Assembly (NCBI GenBank): GCA_040880725.1
Contig: JBBDHV010000021.1
Coordinates: forward strand, 1 to 64,000
DNA length: 64,000 nt
Direction: 5' to 3'
From: DATHWB01 sp040880725
Lineage (GTDB): Bacteria > Actinomycetota > Acidimicrobiia > Spongiisociales > ZC4RG35
Below, in pieces: positions 42,834 through 51,176 of this stretch. Position numbers and translations under genes: made by a program. The notes beneath the pieces are model-generated. The model did not search any database. It was not told the DNA's origin and saw only the letters and a list, made by a program, of their open reading frames with translations. The number at the start of each line of letters is the position of its first letter. Positions within the stretch are counted from its first letter, which is position 1.

Positions 42834-43717
42834 CGGTCGCGACCCACCTCGATACCGGTCATCTGTTCCAGTGCCTTGACCATTGCGTGATTACCTTCCG
42901 AACCCAGACCCTGCTGCTGCAGCGTGCGGTAGAGATGGAAGGCGATTGACGTTCCCAGTGTCGGGACTCCAAGTTCGTCGGCGGCGTCGAGCACCAGGCG
43001 GAGGTCCTTGAGCTGCAAGTCGATCGTGAACCCCGGGCGCCAGTCACGGCGGACCATCTGCGGCCCCCGGTTGGCGAGCATCCAGGATCCGGCGGCACCT
43101 CCGGTCACGGCCTGCAGCGTCGCCTCGAGATCGAGTCCGGCTGCCTCCGAGAACAGCAACGCCTCGGAGACGGCGAGCTGGTTCACGACGACCAGCATCT
43201 GATTGACGATCTTCACGAGCTGGCCCGATCCGACGTCCCCGACATGGGTGATGGTCTTGCCCATCGCCTCGAAGTAGGGCATCGCCCTGGAGACGTCTGT
43301 CTCGGCACCGCCGACCATGATCGAAAGGGTTCCGTTCGCGGCGCCCTCAGAACCGCCGGAGACGGGAGCGTCCACCCACGCTCCGCCCGCTTCGGAGACC
43401 TCGGCTGCGAGTTCCCGGGTGACCGTTGGGCTGATGGTGCTGTGGTCGACGATCAGTGCGCCCTGCTGCATTCCGGCGAGAATGCCGTCTTCTCCCCGCA
43501 CGACGGCTTCGACGTCGGGGCTGTCCGAGACGCAGATGAGCACATCGTCGCACTGCTCGGCGAGAGCCCGCGGGGTTTCGGCAACCGTGGCTCCGTCGAC
43601 CTCCTGTGCCTTCGTTTGGGTGCGGTTCCACACCACGACGTCGAACCCCGCCGCCACCAGGTTGCGGGACATCCCGCTTCCCATGATCCCGATTCCCACG
43701 AATCCGACTGTGCTCAC
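42830..43717 (-). CDS. 3-hydroxyisobutyrate dehydrogenase-family oxidoreductase
   Basis: The 295-residue product has the N-terminal dinucleotide motif VGFVGIGIMGSGMSRNL, the substrate signature DAPVSGGSEGA, and the catalytic lysine in GSGQLVKIVNQMLV. It oxidises a beta-hydroxy acid (3-hydroxyisobutyrate, tartronate semialdehyde or similar). It is linked by 4-bp overlaps to the carboxylase alpha gene upstream and the MDMPI gene downstream, consistent with branched-chain amino acid or CoA-thioester catabolism. Confidence 0.9.
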   Translation of the reverse strand: MSTVGFVGIGIMGSGMSRNLVAAGFDVVVWNRTQTKAQEVDGATVAETPRALAEQCDDVLICVSDSPDVEAVVRGEDGILAGMQQGALIVDHSTISPTVTRELAAEVSEAGGAWVDAPVSGGSEGAANGTLSIMVGGAETDVSRAMPYFEAMGKTITHVGDVGSGQLVKIVNQMLVVVNQLAVSEALLFSEAAGLDLEATLQAVTGGAAGSWMLANRGPQMVRRDWRPGFTIDLQLKDLRLVLDAADELGVPTLGTSIAFHLYRTLQQQGLGSEGNHAMVKALEQMTGIEVGRDR

Positions 43718-45690
43718 GCGTCGCTCTCCTCACGTATCACGATCAGGGCGGCGTCGGCCTCCACCTGATCTCCAACTGCGGCATGGATCGCTTCCACCGT
43801 GCCTGAGACAGGGGCTCGCAGCGTGTGTTCCATCTTCATGGCCTCCATCACCAGAAGGCTGTCGCCCGCCTTCACTTCATCTCCTGTCGTCACCGTCACG
43901 CTGAGCACCTTGCCGGGCAACGGAGCGTGCAGCGAACCGGAGTCCGTGGCGCTCGATGGCGACGGGAAGCGCTCGTTCTCGACCAGGCGAATGTGCCCCG
44001 TCGGGCCGTCGACGTCGAAGACCGCCCCGGTGCGGGCGACGCGGTACGCCCTGCGCCGGCCGGCGACTTCGAGGTGCACGACGTCGTCCACGACGTCGTA
44101 CGCGAACCCGGCGGGATCAGCATCGTCCAAGCTGGCCGACCCGCCGCCAGCTCCGAAGGAGTACCGGACGGTGATCGGGCCTTGTCGTCCCTCGTATGCG
44201 GCGGTCTGCGGATCGGATGGGTTGTTCCGCCAGCCGGACGGGAGCGTTCCGAGGACCGGTGCATCCGCTCGTCGCGCGTCGTGGGCGAAGAGCGTTGCCG
44301 CCAGCGCCATTTCACCCGCATCGGCAGCCGACGGGAGCGGGCCGCCGAGGTCGGCGGGATCGTGCCTCTCCAGGAATCCGGTGTCGGTCCGTCCCGCCAG
44401 GAACTCGGGGTGCCGGAGGATACGCACGAGGAGGTCTCGGTTGGTGACGGACCCGTGGATCTGGGACCGCTGCAGGGCCGCGGCGAGTGTGAGAGCGGCT
44501 TCCCGGCGGGTGGGAGCGTGGGAGATCACCTTGGCGAGCATCGGGTCGTAGAAGACGGAGATGTCCGAGCCGGACTCCACTCCGCTGTCGACGCGCACCC
44601 CCGGCTGGAGCGGAACCGAGAACCGGGTGAGATGTCCGGCGACCGGGAGAAAGCCACGGGTCGCATCCTCGGCGTACAGCCGCACCTCGATGGCGTGCCC
44701 GTCCAGTCGGGGCTCCAGCGCCTCGGGTGGCAGGGACTCGCCGGCGGCGACCAGGAGCTGGCAGCGAACCAGGTCGAGTCCGGTCACGGCCTCCGTCACG
44801 GGGTGTTCGACCTGCAGTCGGGTGTTCATCTCGAGAAAAGCAAAGTCGTCACCGGACAGGAGGAACTCGACGGTGCCGGCCCCCTCATATTCGACCGCCC
44901 GGGCGACAGCCACCGCGGCTTGCCCCATACGGATCCTGAGGTCGGGACCGACCGCCGGCGAGGGAGCTTCCTCCACGATCTTCTGATGACGGCGCTGGAT
45001 CGAGCAGTCGCGCTCGTGGAGGGAAACAAGGTTGCCGTGGCTGTCCCCGAACACCTGAACTTCGACGTGGCGGGGCGAGGTCAGAAGCCGCTCGGCGAAC
45101 ACCGTTCCGTCCCCGAATGCCGCTTCCGCTTCCCGTCGTGCACCGGCGACTGCGGATTCGAGGGCGTCGCGGGTGGCGACGATCCGCATGCCTTTGCCGC
45201 CACCTCCGGCTGAGGCCTTGATGAGAACCGGGTATCCGATCTCGTCGACCGCATCTCCAAGGCCATCCCCGGTCAGATCAGACAGGTCGGCGGACGGCAG
45301 CGTGGGAACCCCGGCCTCGGCGACGAGACGCTTGGACTCCAACTTGGAGCCCATCCGAGCGATCGCGTCGGGTGACGGTCCGATCCACGTGAGTCCGGCG
45401 TCGAGGACGGCGCGGGCAAAGTCGGCGTTCTCGGCGAGGAAGCCGTATCCGGGGTGAACTGCGGTGGCCTTGGTGCGGAGCGCGGCCTCGATGATGAGGT
45501 CCGAACGCAGGTAGGTGTCCGCGGACCTGCTGCCGCCCAAGGCGATCGCCTCGTCCGCCTCGCGTACGAAGGGGGCGGCCCGATCGGGGTCGGAGAACAC
45601 GGCCACGGTGCGAATACCCATCGCATGGCAGGTCCGGAAGACTCGCCGCGCGATCTCACCTCGATTGGCGACGAGAACGGACTCCATCAT
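43714..45690 (-). CDS. Acyl-CoA carboxylase alpha subunit (biotin carboxylase plus biotin carrier)
   Basis: The 658-residue product begins with the biotin carboxylase domain (VLVANRGEIARRVFRTC, HPGYGFLAENADFA, KASAGGGGKGMRIV, FLEMNTRLQVEHPVTE). A BT-like linker follows. It ends with the biotin carrier domain whose biotin lysine lies in VMEAMKMEHTL. With the carboxyltransferase at 49561 it most likely forms methylcrotonyl-CoA carboxylase of leucine breakdown. The two subunits are split by an ABC transporter operon. Confidence 0.92.
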   Translation of the reverse strand: MMESVLVANRGEIARRVFRTCHAMGIRTVAVFSDPDRAAPFVREADEAIALGGSRSADTYLRSDLIIEAALRTKATAVHPGYGFLAENADFARAVLDAGLTWIGPSPDAIARMGSKLESKRLVAEAGVPTLPSADLSDLTGDGLGDAVDEIGYPVLIKASAGGGGKGMRIVATRDALESAVAGARREAEAAFGDGTVFAERLLTSPRHVEVQVFGDSHGNLVSLHERDCSIQRRHQKIVEEAPSPAVGPDLRIRMGQAAVAVARAVEYEGAGTVEFLLSGDDFAFLEMNTRLQVEHPVTEAVTGLDLVRCQLLVAAGESLPPEALEPRLDGHAIEVRLYAEDATRGFLPVAGHLTRFSVPLQPGVRVDSGVESGSDISVFYDPMLAKVISHAPTRREAALTLAAALQRSQIHGSVTNRDLLVRILRHPEFLAGRTDTGFLERHDPADLGGPLPSAADAGEMALAATLFAHDARRADAPVLGTLPSGWRNNPSDPQTAAYEGRQGPITVRYSFGAGGGSASLDDADPAGFAYDVVDDVVHLEVAGRRRAYRVARTGAVFDVDGPTGHIRLVENERFPSPSSATDSGSLHAPLPGKVLSVTVTTGDEVKAGDSLLVMEAMKMEHTLRAPVSGTVEAIHAAVGDQVEADAALIVIREESDA

Positions 45691-45728
45691 CGGTGACCGA
45701 AGCTACCAGCCGGGGCGGATGTCGACGT

Positions 45729-46514
45729 TCAGATGCCCTTGGGTTTCAGATACCGCTCGGCAAGAGACGCGGCGAAGTCGATCGCCAACGCCAGGAGTGC
45801 CACGAGGGAGGCACCGACGAAGATGGCGGTGTTGCGCTGCAACTTCAGCCCGGAGTTGATCGTCTCTCCGAGACCGCCCGCACCAATGAGGAACACCAGA
45901 GCCGCCATACCCACGTTGATCACGAGCGCGGTGCGGACTCCGGCGAGGATCACGGGGACTGCGAGGGGGAGTTCGATGCGGCGGAGTGCCTCGCCCTTCG
46001 ACATTCCCATGCCGCGAGCAGCTTCGATCGTCGGCTTGTCCACCTGGTCGAGCCCCACCATGGTGTTGCGAAGCACCGGGATGATGGCGAACACGGTGAG
46101 AGCGATGATCGCCGTGATGGTCCCTCGCCCCAGGATGGTGAAGAAGATGATGATGAGTCCGTACGCAGGGATGGCCTGTCCCGAGTTCGCGAACCCGACC
46201 ACCGTGGGCGCATACTTCCGGAACTTCTCCCGGGTGAGGATGATCCCGAGCGGGATGGCAATGCACACCACGAACAGCGTGGACCAGAACGTGACGTTGA
46301 TGTGGGACCGGAATTGGCCCACCAGCTTGTCGGTCGAGAGGATGTCTGCAGTCGTGGAGTCGAACTCGCTGTACAGGTACACCGCTCCAACGACCAGCAG
46401 CAGGAAGACGAACATCGCCGGGGGGATGACCAACTGAATCCGGTCGCGGATTGTCTGAATCTCGGCATCGGTCTTCTCGACCACGGTCTTCTTGGTGGGA
46501 GCGGCAACTGTCAT
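45729..46514 (-). CDS. OpuC-type osmoprotectant ABC transporter permease 1
   Basis: The 261-residue product has about six helices and the BPD-transport signature EAARGMGMSKGEALRRIELPLAVPVI. ORFs of this type (OpuCB/OpuCD) form the membrane pore for glycine betaine, choline or carnitine. Its start overlaps the ATPase stop by 4 bp. Transcription order is binding protein, permease 2, ATPase, permease 1. Confidence 0.9.
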   Translation of the reverse strand: MTVAAPTKKTVVEKTDAEIQTIRDRIQLVIPPAMFVFLLLVVGAVYLYSEFDSTTADILSTDKLVGQFRSHINVTFWSTLFVVCIAIPLGIILTREKFRKYAPTVVGFANSGQAIPAYGLIIIFFTILGRGTITAIIALTVFAIIPVLRNTMVGLDQVDKPTIEAARGMGMSKGEALRRIELPLAVPVILAGVRTALVINVGMAALVFLIGAGGLGETINSGLKLQRNTAIFVGASLVALLALAIDFAASLAERYLKPKGI

Positions 46515-47689
46515 CGGTTTGCTTCCGCCTGTCGGTCACGCTCCACGTCCGCCTGTCGGTCACGTTCAACTCGCTGGAGTTCGTGGAGGAACTCGGTGAG
46601 GAGTTCGATGCGGACACCACCCATGTACTTGCCTTGCGGATCGACGCACGCCGCGGTTCCGGTGACCGACAACAGCATCTGCTCGAGGGCGTCGCGCAGA
46701 GTGTCCTCGGGCTCAACGGTCACCCTGACACGCTGTCCTGCCTCATCGAGGCTCTCGGATCGGTCAAGTGCCGTGCGATTCAGCCAGCGGGCGGGCTTGC
46801 CGTCTTTGTCGAGCATGAGCGCCCAGCCGTCGACTGACTTGTTGATGGCGGCCTGGACGTCGTCGCGGGAGATCGGTGCGGTCACCGTGGGAACGTCGGA
46901 CAGTTCGAGGTCGCGAATCCGCTTGAGATTCAAACCCTTGAGGATGGCCCCCGAGCCGAGAAAGTCCTCGACGAAGGCGTTGGCGGGATGCGCCAGGATC
47001 GCCTCGGGCGTGTCGTACTGGGCGATCCTGGACGATTCGCGGAGGATGGCGATGCGGTCACCCATCTTGATCGCCTCGTCGATGTCGTGGGTGACAAAGA
47101 CGATCGTCTTCTGCAGTTCCTGTTGCAGACGGAGAAACTCGTTCTGGAGCCGATCCCTGGTGATGGGATCGATGGCGCCGAACGGCTCGTCCATGAGAAG
47201 TACTTCCGGGTCGGCGCCGAGTGCCCTGGCGACACCGACACGCTGGGCCTGTCCACCGGAAAGCTCCTTGGGGTAGCGGGTGCGGTAGATCTTGGGATCC
47301 ATCGACACCATCTCCAGGAGTTCGTCCACCCTTGCATCGATCCGGGCCGCGTCCCATCCCAGGAGCTTCGGCACGGTGGCGATGTTCTCGGCGATGGTGC
47401 GGTGCGGGAACAAACCGATCTGCTGAATGACGTAGCCGATGCGACGGCGAAGGTGGTCGGCGTTCACGGTGGTGACGTCCTCGCCGTCGAAGATGATGCG
47501 ACCGCCGCTCGGCTCGATCATGCGGTTGATCAGCCGCAACGTCGTGCTCTTGCCGCATCCCGAAGGACCGACGAGGACGAGGATGTCGCCTTTGGGGATG
47601 TCGAGGTCGAGTTCGGCCACCGCCGGCTCTTCGGTGCCCGGGTAGACCTTGGTGACGTTCTCGAGTCGGATGAATGCTTCGTCTGTCAT
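46511..47689 (-). CDS. OpuC-type osmoprotectant ABC transporter ATPase with CBS region
   Basis: The 392-residue product has Walker A GPSGCGKST, signature ELSGGQAQRVGVARAL, Walker B EVLLMDEPFGAIDP, and a C-terminal CBS-pair region that in this family senses ionic strength. The C-terminus ends with a duplicated VERDRQAD unit encoded by a 21-bp tandem repeat. Confidence 0.93.
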   Translation of the reverse strand: MTDEAFIRLENVTKVYPGTEEPAVAELDLDIPKGDILVLVGPSGCGKSTTLRLINRMIEPSGGRIIFDGEDVTTVNADHLRRRIGYVIQQIGLFPHRTIAENIATVPKLLGWDAARIDARVDELLEMVSMDPKIYRTRYPKELSGGQAQRVGVARALGADPEVLLMDEPFGAIDPITRDRLQNEFLRLQQELQKTIVFVTHDIDEAIKMGDRIAILRESSRIAQYDTPEAILAHPANAFVEDFLGSGAILKGLNLKRIRDLELSDVPTVTAPISRDDVQAAINKSVDGWALMLDKDGKPARWLNRTALDRSESLDEAGQRVRVTVEPEDTLRDALEQMLLSVTGTAACVDPQGKYMGGVRIELLTEFLHELQRVERDRQADVERDRQAEANR

Positions 47690-47710
47690 GGGGGTCTGAC
47701 TCCTTCGGGG

Positions 47711-48367
47711 CTACTGGAGGCCTGGCGAGGTCGTGTACTTGCGGATGAGCCCGAGAATCCCGTCGAAGATCAGGGCGAGGATGATGATGAAGAGCGTGCC
47801 TGTCCAGATGCGCTCCGCGGCAAGCTGGAATCCCCAGTTGGTGAGGCCGGCCTTGATGAAGTCGCCGAGTCCACCTCCGGCGATGAGGGTGGCGATCGCC
47901 GCGATCCCAGCGGTGAGGAGGGCAGCGACGCGTACGCCGGTGACGATGACCGGCCAGGCGAGGGGAAGCTGGATCTTCCAGAGGCGGTCACGACTGGTGA
48001 GACCCATACCCCGAGCCGATTCCATCACGGCGGGACTGACCTCGGCCAGTCCCGTCACGGTGTTGCGCAGGATGGGGAGCAGCGCGTACATGAAGAGTGC
48101 GATGAAGGCCGACCAGAATCCGAGCCCGACGATCGGAATGAAAATCGTGAAAAGGGCAAGGGAGGGGAGGGTGATGAAGACGGAGGCAATGCCAAGTGCG
48201 ATTTCCTTCTGCACCGGCTTGTCCTGGACCCACACTCCGATGCCCACACCAACGACCGTGGCAGCGACCATGACCGTCACGATGTAGATGGCGTGTTCGA
48301 CCGTGAGTTCGAGGACGTCATCGAAGTTCTCGGTGATATAGGTGAAGAGGCTGGCTACGCCGTCCAT
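47711..48367 (-). CDS. OpuC-type osmoprotectant ABC transporter permease 2
   Basis: The 218-residue product has the permease signature MESARGMGLTSRDRLWKIQLPLA and about five to six helices. It lies 61 bp after the binding-protein gene, with a strong hairpin between them, and upstream of the ATPase gene. Confidence 0.9.
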   Translation of the reverse strand: MDGVASLFTYITENFDDVLELTVEHAIYIVTVMVAATVVGVGIGVWVQDKPVQKEIALGIASVFITLPSLALFTIFIPIVGLGFWSAFIALFMYALLPILRNTVTGLAEVSPAVMESARGMGLTSRDRLWKIQLPLAWPVIVTGVRVAALLTAGIAAIATLIAGGGLGDFIKAGLTNWGFQLAAERIWTGTLFIIILALIFDGILGLIRKYTTSPGLQ

Positions 48368-48385
48368 GTGGTCCCTTCTGAAACC

Positions 48386-48414
48386 GAGAGGGGGCCGGTA
48401 CCCGGCCCCCTCTC
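48386..48414 (-). terminator. Strong hairpin after the binding-protein gene
   Basis: A perfect 13-bp stem GAGAGGGGGCCGG / CCGGCCCCCTCTC with a 3-nt loop lies between the binding-protein stop and permease 2. No T-run follows, so it is probably a partial terminator or mRNA stabiliser that keeps binding protein in excess. Confidence 0.6.
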
Positions 48415-48428
48415 ATCGGATCGTCTGA

Positions 48429-49427
48429 TCAGCCTTCGATCAGCCCCTCGTCGATGAGGAACTGACGGGCAACGTCGGCGGGATCTTCCGCGTCCTCGTT
48501 GACCTGACGGTTGAGCTCCTGCATCGTGTCATTGTCGAGAGGCGCAAGAATTGCGTCGGCAATGGCATCGAAGGCATCGGGAGCCTCCTGATACTTCTCA
48601 TCCCGCAGGTTCATCGAGACGTTGTACAGGATCATCACGCCGGGATCCTCGACCACGGTGAGGCCGAGCGCCGGGATACGACCGTCAGTGGTGAAGATCT
48701 CACCGAACTCACAGTTGTCGTTGGCGGTCTCGGTATAGATCACACCCGTGTCCAGGATCTCGATCTGGCTCTCGGGGACTTCGAATCCGGTCGCCTCTTC
48801 GAAGAGGACGAGTCCGTCAGGACGGCTCGGGAATTCGGACTCGAGGCACATGATCGAATCGGGATTCTCGGACATGTAGTCGGCCATCGACTGCATGTCG
48901 AAGGCGCCACCGTTGGCGTCCGTCACCTCAGGGCTGGAAGCGAATCCGTAGGTGTTGTTGAACGGAGACTGGCTCAGCCACTGGATCTCGTTCTGTTCGA
49001 GGTCTCCCTCGCGTACCGCTTGGGTCAGCGTGTCGGGATCGTCCGGAACGTCACCTTCGATGCCGAGGTGAACCGAGTAGCCGGTCCCGTTGTACTCCAT
49101 GTAGGTGTCGATCTCGCCGGCGAGCAGGGCTTCGCGAGCGACGTTGGTGCCACCCAAGTTCACTCGGTCCTCGACGTTGGCGCCGAGTTCTTCGAACACG
49201 ACGACCATCATCTGGCCGAGAACGAGCTGCTCGGTGAAGTCCTTGGACCCCACCGCGATGTCGATGCCGTCGAGGCTGACGTCGGCGAGAGCGCCTGCGC
49301 CACCGGTCGATGTGCCGTCGCCATCGCCGTCGCCGTTTCCATTGCCGTCGCCGTCGCCGCAGGCAGCGAGAACGAGCGAGAGAATTCCAATCAGCACCGT
49401 GAAACGGCGCAATGCAGTTGATTTCAT
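48429..49427 (-). CDS. OpuC-type osmoprotectant-binding lipoprotein
   Basis: The 332-residue product has a lipoprotein signal (VLIGILSLVLAACGDG), a low-complexity Gly/Asp/Asn linker, and the OpuAC-type domain: IAVGSKDFTEQLVLGQMM, DTYMEYNGTGYSVHLG, FASSPEV and DGRIPALGLTVVEDPG. It captures a quaternary ammonium osmolyte at the outer face and is first in the operon. GGAAGG lies before ATG 49427. Confidence 0.93.
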   Translation of the reverse strand: MKSTALRRFTVLIGILSLVLAACGDGDGNGNGDGDGDGTSTGGAGALADVSLDGIDIAVGSKDFTEQLVLGQMMVVVFEELGANVEDRVNLGGTNVAREALLAGEIDTYMEYNGTGYSVHLGIEGDVPDDPDTLTQAVREGDLEQNEIQWLSQSPFNNTYGFASSPEVTDANGGAFDMQSMADYMSENPDSIMCLESEFPSRPDGLVLFEEATGFEVPESQIEILDTGVIYTETANDNCEFGEIFTTDGRIPALGLTVVEDPGVMILYNVSMNLRDEKYQEAPDAFDAIADAILAPLDNDTMQELNRQVNEDAEDPADVARQFLIDEGLIEG

Positions 49428-49492
49428 GTGAATGCCTTCCTCCGAATTCGGATGAGGCGCGATCAGCCGAAAGCCGACGCGACCTGGGTTTG

Positions 49493-49523
49493 ACCCTAAC
49501 AACGGAAGGTTGTCGACCGTCAA
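49493..49523 (-). promoter_or_regulatory. Candidate promoter of the osmoprotectant operon
   Basis: On the minus strand TTGACG (49523-49518), a 19-nt spacer and TAGGGT (49498-49493) lie about 65 bp upstream of the binding-protein start. The spacer is long, so confidence is low. Confidence 0.35.
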
Positions 49524-49560
49524 ATCGTCCCACGATGCGGAACGCAGATTCGTCAGGTAT

Positions 49561-51159
49561 TCACATACGGAACACACCGAATTCGGCGGTTCCTTTCACT
49601 TCACCCGAGTGGGTCGCGGAGAGCGCGATTCCGAGCACGCTACGTGATTCTCGCGGATCGAACAATCCGTCGTCCCTGACACGTCCAGTGGAGTGATAGG
49701 CCTGTTCCTCGTGGGTGATCTGGGCTTCGATCAACGCCGTGCGTTGTGCATCGGCCTCTTCATCGAACGGGATTCCCCGTGCGTCGGCAGCGTCGCGGGC
49801 GATGATCGACATCACTCCGGCGAGCTGTTTCGGCCCCATGACGGCGACTTTGTGGTTGGGCCATCCGAAGACAAAACGCGGATCGTATGCCCGCCCCGAC
49901 ATCCCGTAATTTCCGGCGCCGTACGAGACCCCGGCCATCAGCGCGATGTGGGGGACGGTGGAGTTGGCGATCGCGTTGATCATCTTGGCTCCGTCCTTGA
50001 TGATGCCGCCTTGTTCGTACTGCTTGCCCACCATGTATCCGGTGGCGTTGTGGATGAACACCAGCGGGGTGTCATACCGGTTGGAGAGCTGGATGAATTC
50101 GGTCGCCTTCTCGGCCTCCTCGGAGAAGATGACGCCACGCTGATTTGCCAGGATGCCCACCGCGAAACCATGGATCGAACCCCACCCGGTGAGCATCGAC
50201 GTGCCGTACAAAGCCTTGTACTCCTCGAACCGGGAACCGTCGAGGATGCGAGCGAGCACCTCGCGCATGTCCATCGGGACCCGCAGGTCGTGAGGGATGA
50301 CACCCAGCAGATCGTCGATGTCGTGGACGGGATCGTCGGCCGGCATGGTCGGGCCGGGACCGCGCTTGCGCCAGTTCAGGTGGCCGATGATGTCGCGCCC
50401 GATACCGATCGCGTCGACTTCGTCCTGGGCGAAGTAGTCGGACAGACCGGAGATGCGCGAATGCATCTCGGCCCCACCCAGCTCCTCGTCCGTCGACTCC
50501 TCTCCCGTCGCCATCTTCACGAGCGGCGGGCCCCCCAGGAACACTTTGGCCTGGTCTTTGACCATCACCGCGTAGTCGGCCATCCCGGGCACGTAGGCGC
50601 CGCCGGCGGTGGAACTGCCGAAGACGAGTGCGATCGTCGGGATTCCCTGGCGGGACATGTGGGTCAGATTTCGGAACCACTTCCCGCCCGAAAGGAACAC
50701 CTCTCCCTGATCGGGAAGGTCGGCGCCGCCCGACTCGACGAGGTTGATGAGGGGGAGCCGGTTCTGTAACGCGATCTCCTGGGCCCGGAGCGCTTTGGGC
50801 AGGGAGTACCGGTTGGAGGCGCCCGCCTGACTGGTCGGATCGTGGGCGGAGAGAACACACTCGACGCCGTTCACGACCCCGATCCCGGTCACTGCGTTTG
50901 CGCCGAGCGGCTTGTCCGAACCCCACGCGGCCAGGGTGGAGAGTTCGAGGAACGGCGAGTCGCGGTCGACGAGGAGTTCGATCCGTTCCCGCGCCAGCAG
51001 TTTGCCGCGGGAACGATGGCGGTCGATGTACTTCTGTCCGCCTCCCAGCCGGGCGGTCGCCTGCAGCTCTTCGAACTCTTCGAGTTTCGCCGTCATTGCT
51101 TCGCGGTTGGATCGATATGCCTCGGACTTCGGATCGACGCGGGTGGGGAGCGGCTGCAC
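49561..51159 (-). CDS. Methylcrotonyl-CoA carboxylase-type carboxyltransferase (beta) subunit
   Basis: The 532-residue product has RHRSRGKLLARERIELLVDRD, SGGADLPDQGEVF, FGSSTAGGAYVPGM, EELGGAEMHSRISGLSDYFA, NATGYMVGKQYEQGGIIKDG and the C-terminal TGRVRDDGLFDP, FGVFRM typical of the MCC beta family. It transfers carboxyl from biotin to 3-methylcrotonyl-CoA. Co-directional with the alpha subunit but separated by the four-gene transporter. Confidence 0.92.
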   Translation of the reverse strand: MQPLPTRVDPKSEAYRSNREAMTAKLEEFEELQATARLGGGQKYIDRHRSRGKLLARERIELLVDRDSPFLELSTLAAWGSDKPLGANAVTGIGVVNGVECVLSAHDPTSQAGASNRYSLPKALRAQEIALQNRLPLINLVESGGADLPDQGEVFLSGGKWFRNLTHMSRQGIPTIALVFGSSTAGGAYVPGMADYAVMVKDQAKVFLGGPPLVKMATGEESTDEELGGAEMHSRISGLSDYFAQDEVDAIGIGRDIIGHLNWRKRGPGPTMPADDPVHDIDDLLGVIPHDLRVPMDMREVLARILDGSRFEEYKALYGTSMLTGWGSIHGFAVGILANQRGVIFSEEAEKATEFIQLSNRYDTPLVFIHNATGYMVGKQYEQGGIIKDGAKMINAIANSTVPHIALMAGVSYGAGNYGMSGRAYDPRFVFGWPNHKVAVMGPKQLAGVMSIIARDAADARGIPFDEEADAQRTALIEAQITHEEQAYHSTGRVRDDGLFDPRESRSVLGIALSATHSGEVKGTAEFGVFRM

Positions 51160-51176
51160 GACCAGAGGCTATTCGG

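Noticed and set aside
49318..49365. Simple GCC/GTC tandem repeat as a regulatory element
   Set aside because: It encodes the Gly/Asp/Asn linker after the lipoprotein cysteine, which is common in such lipoproteins.
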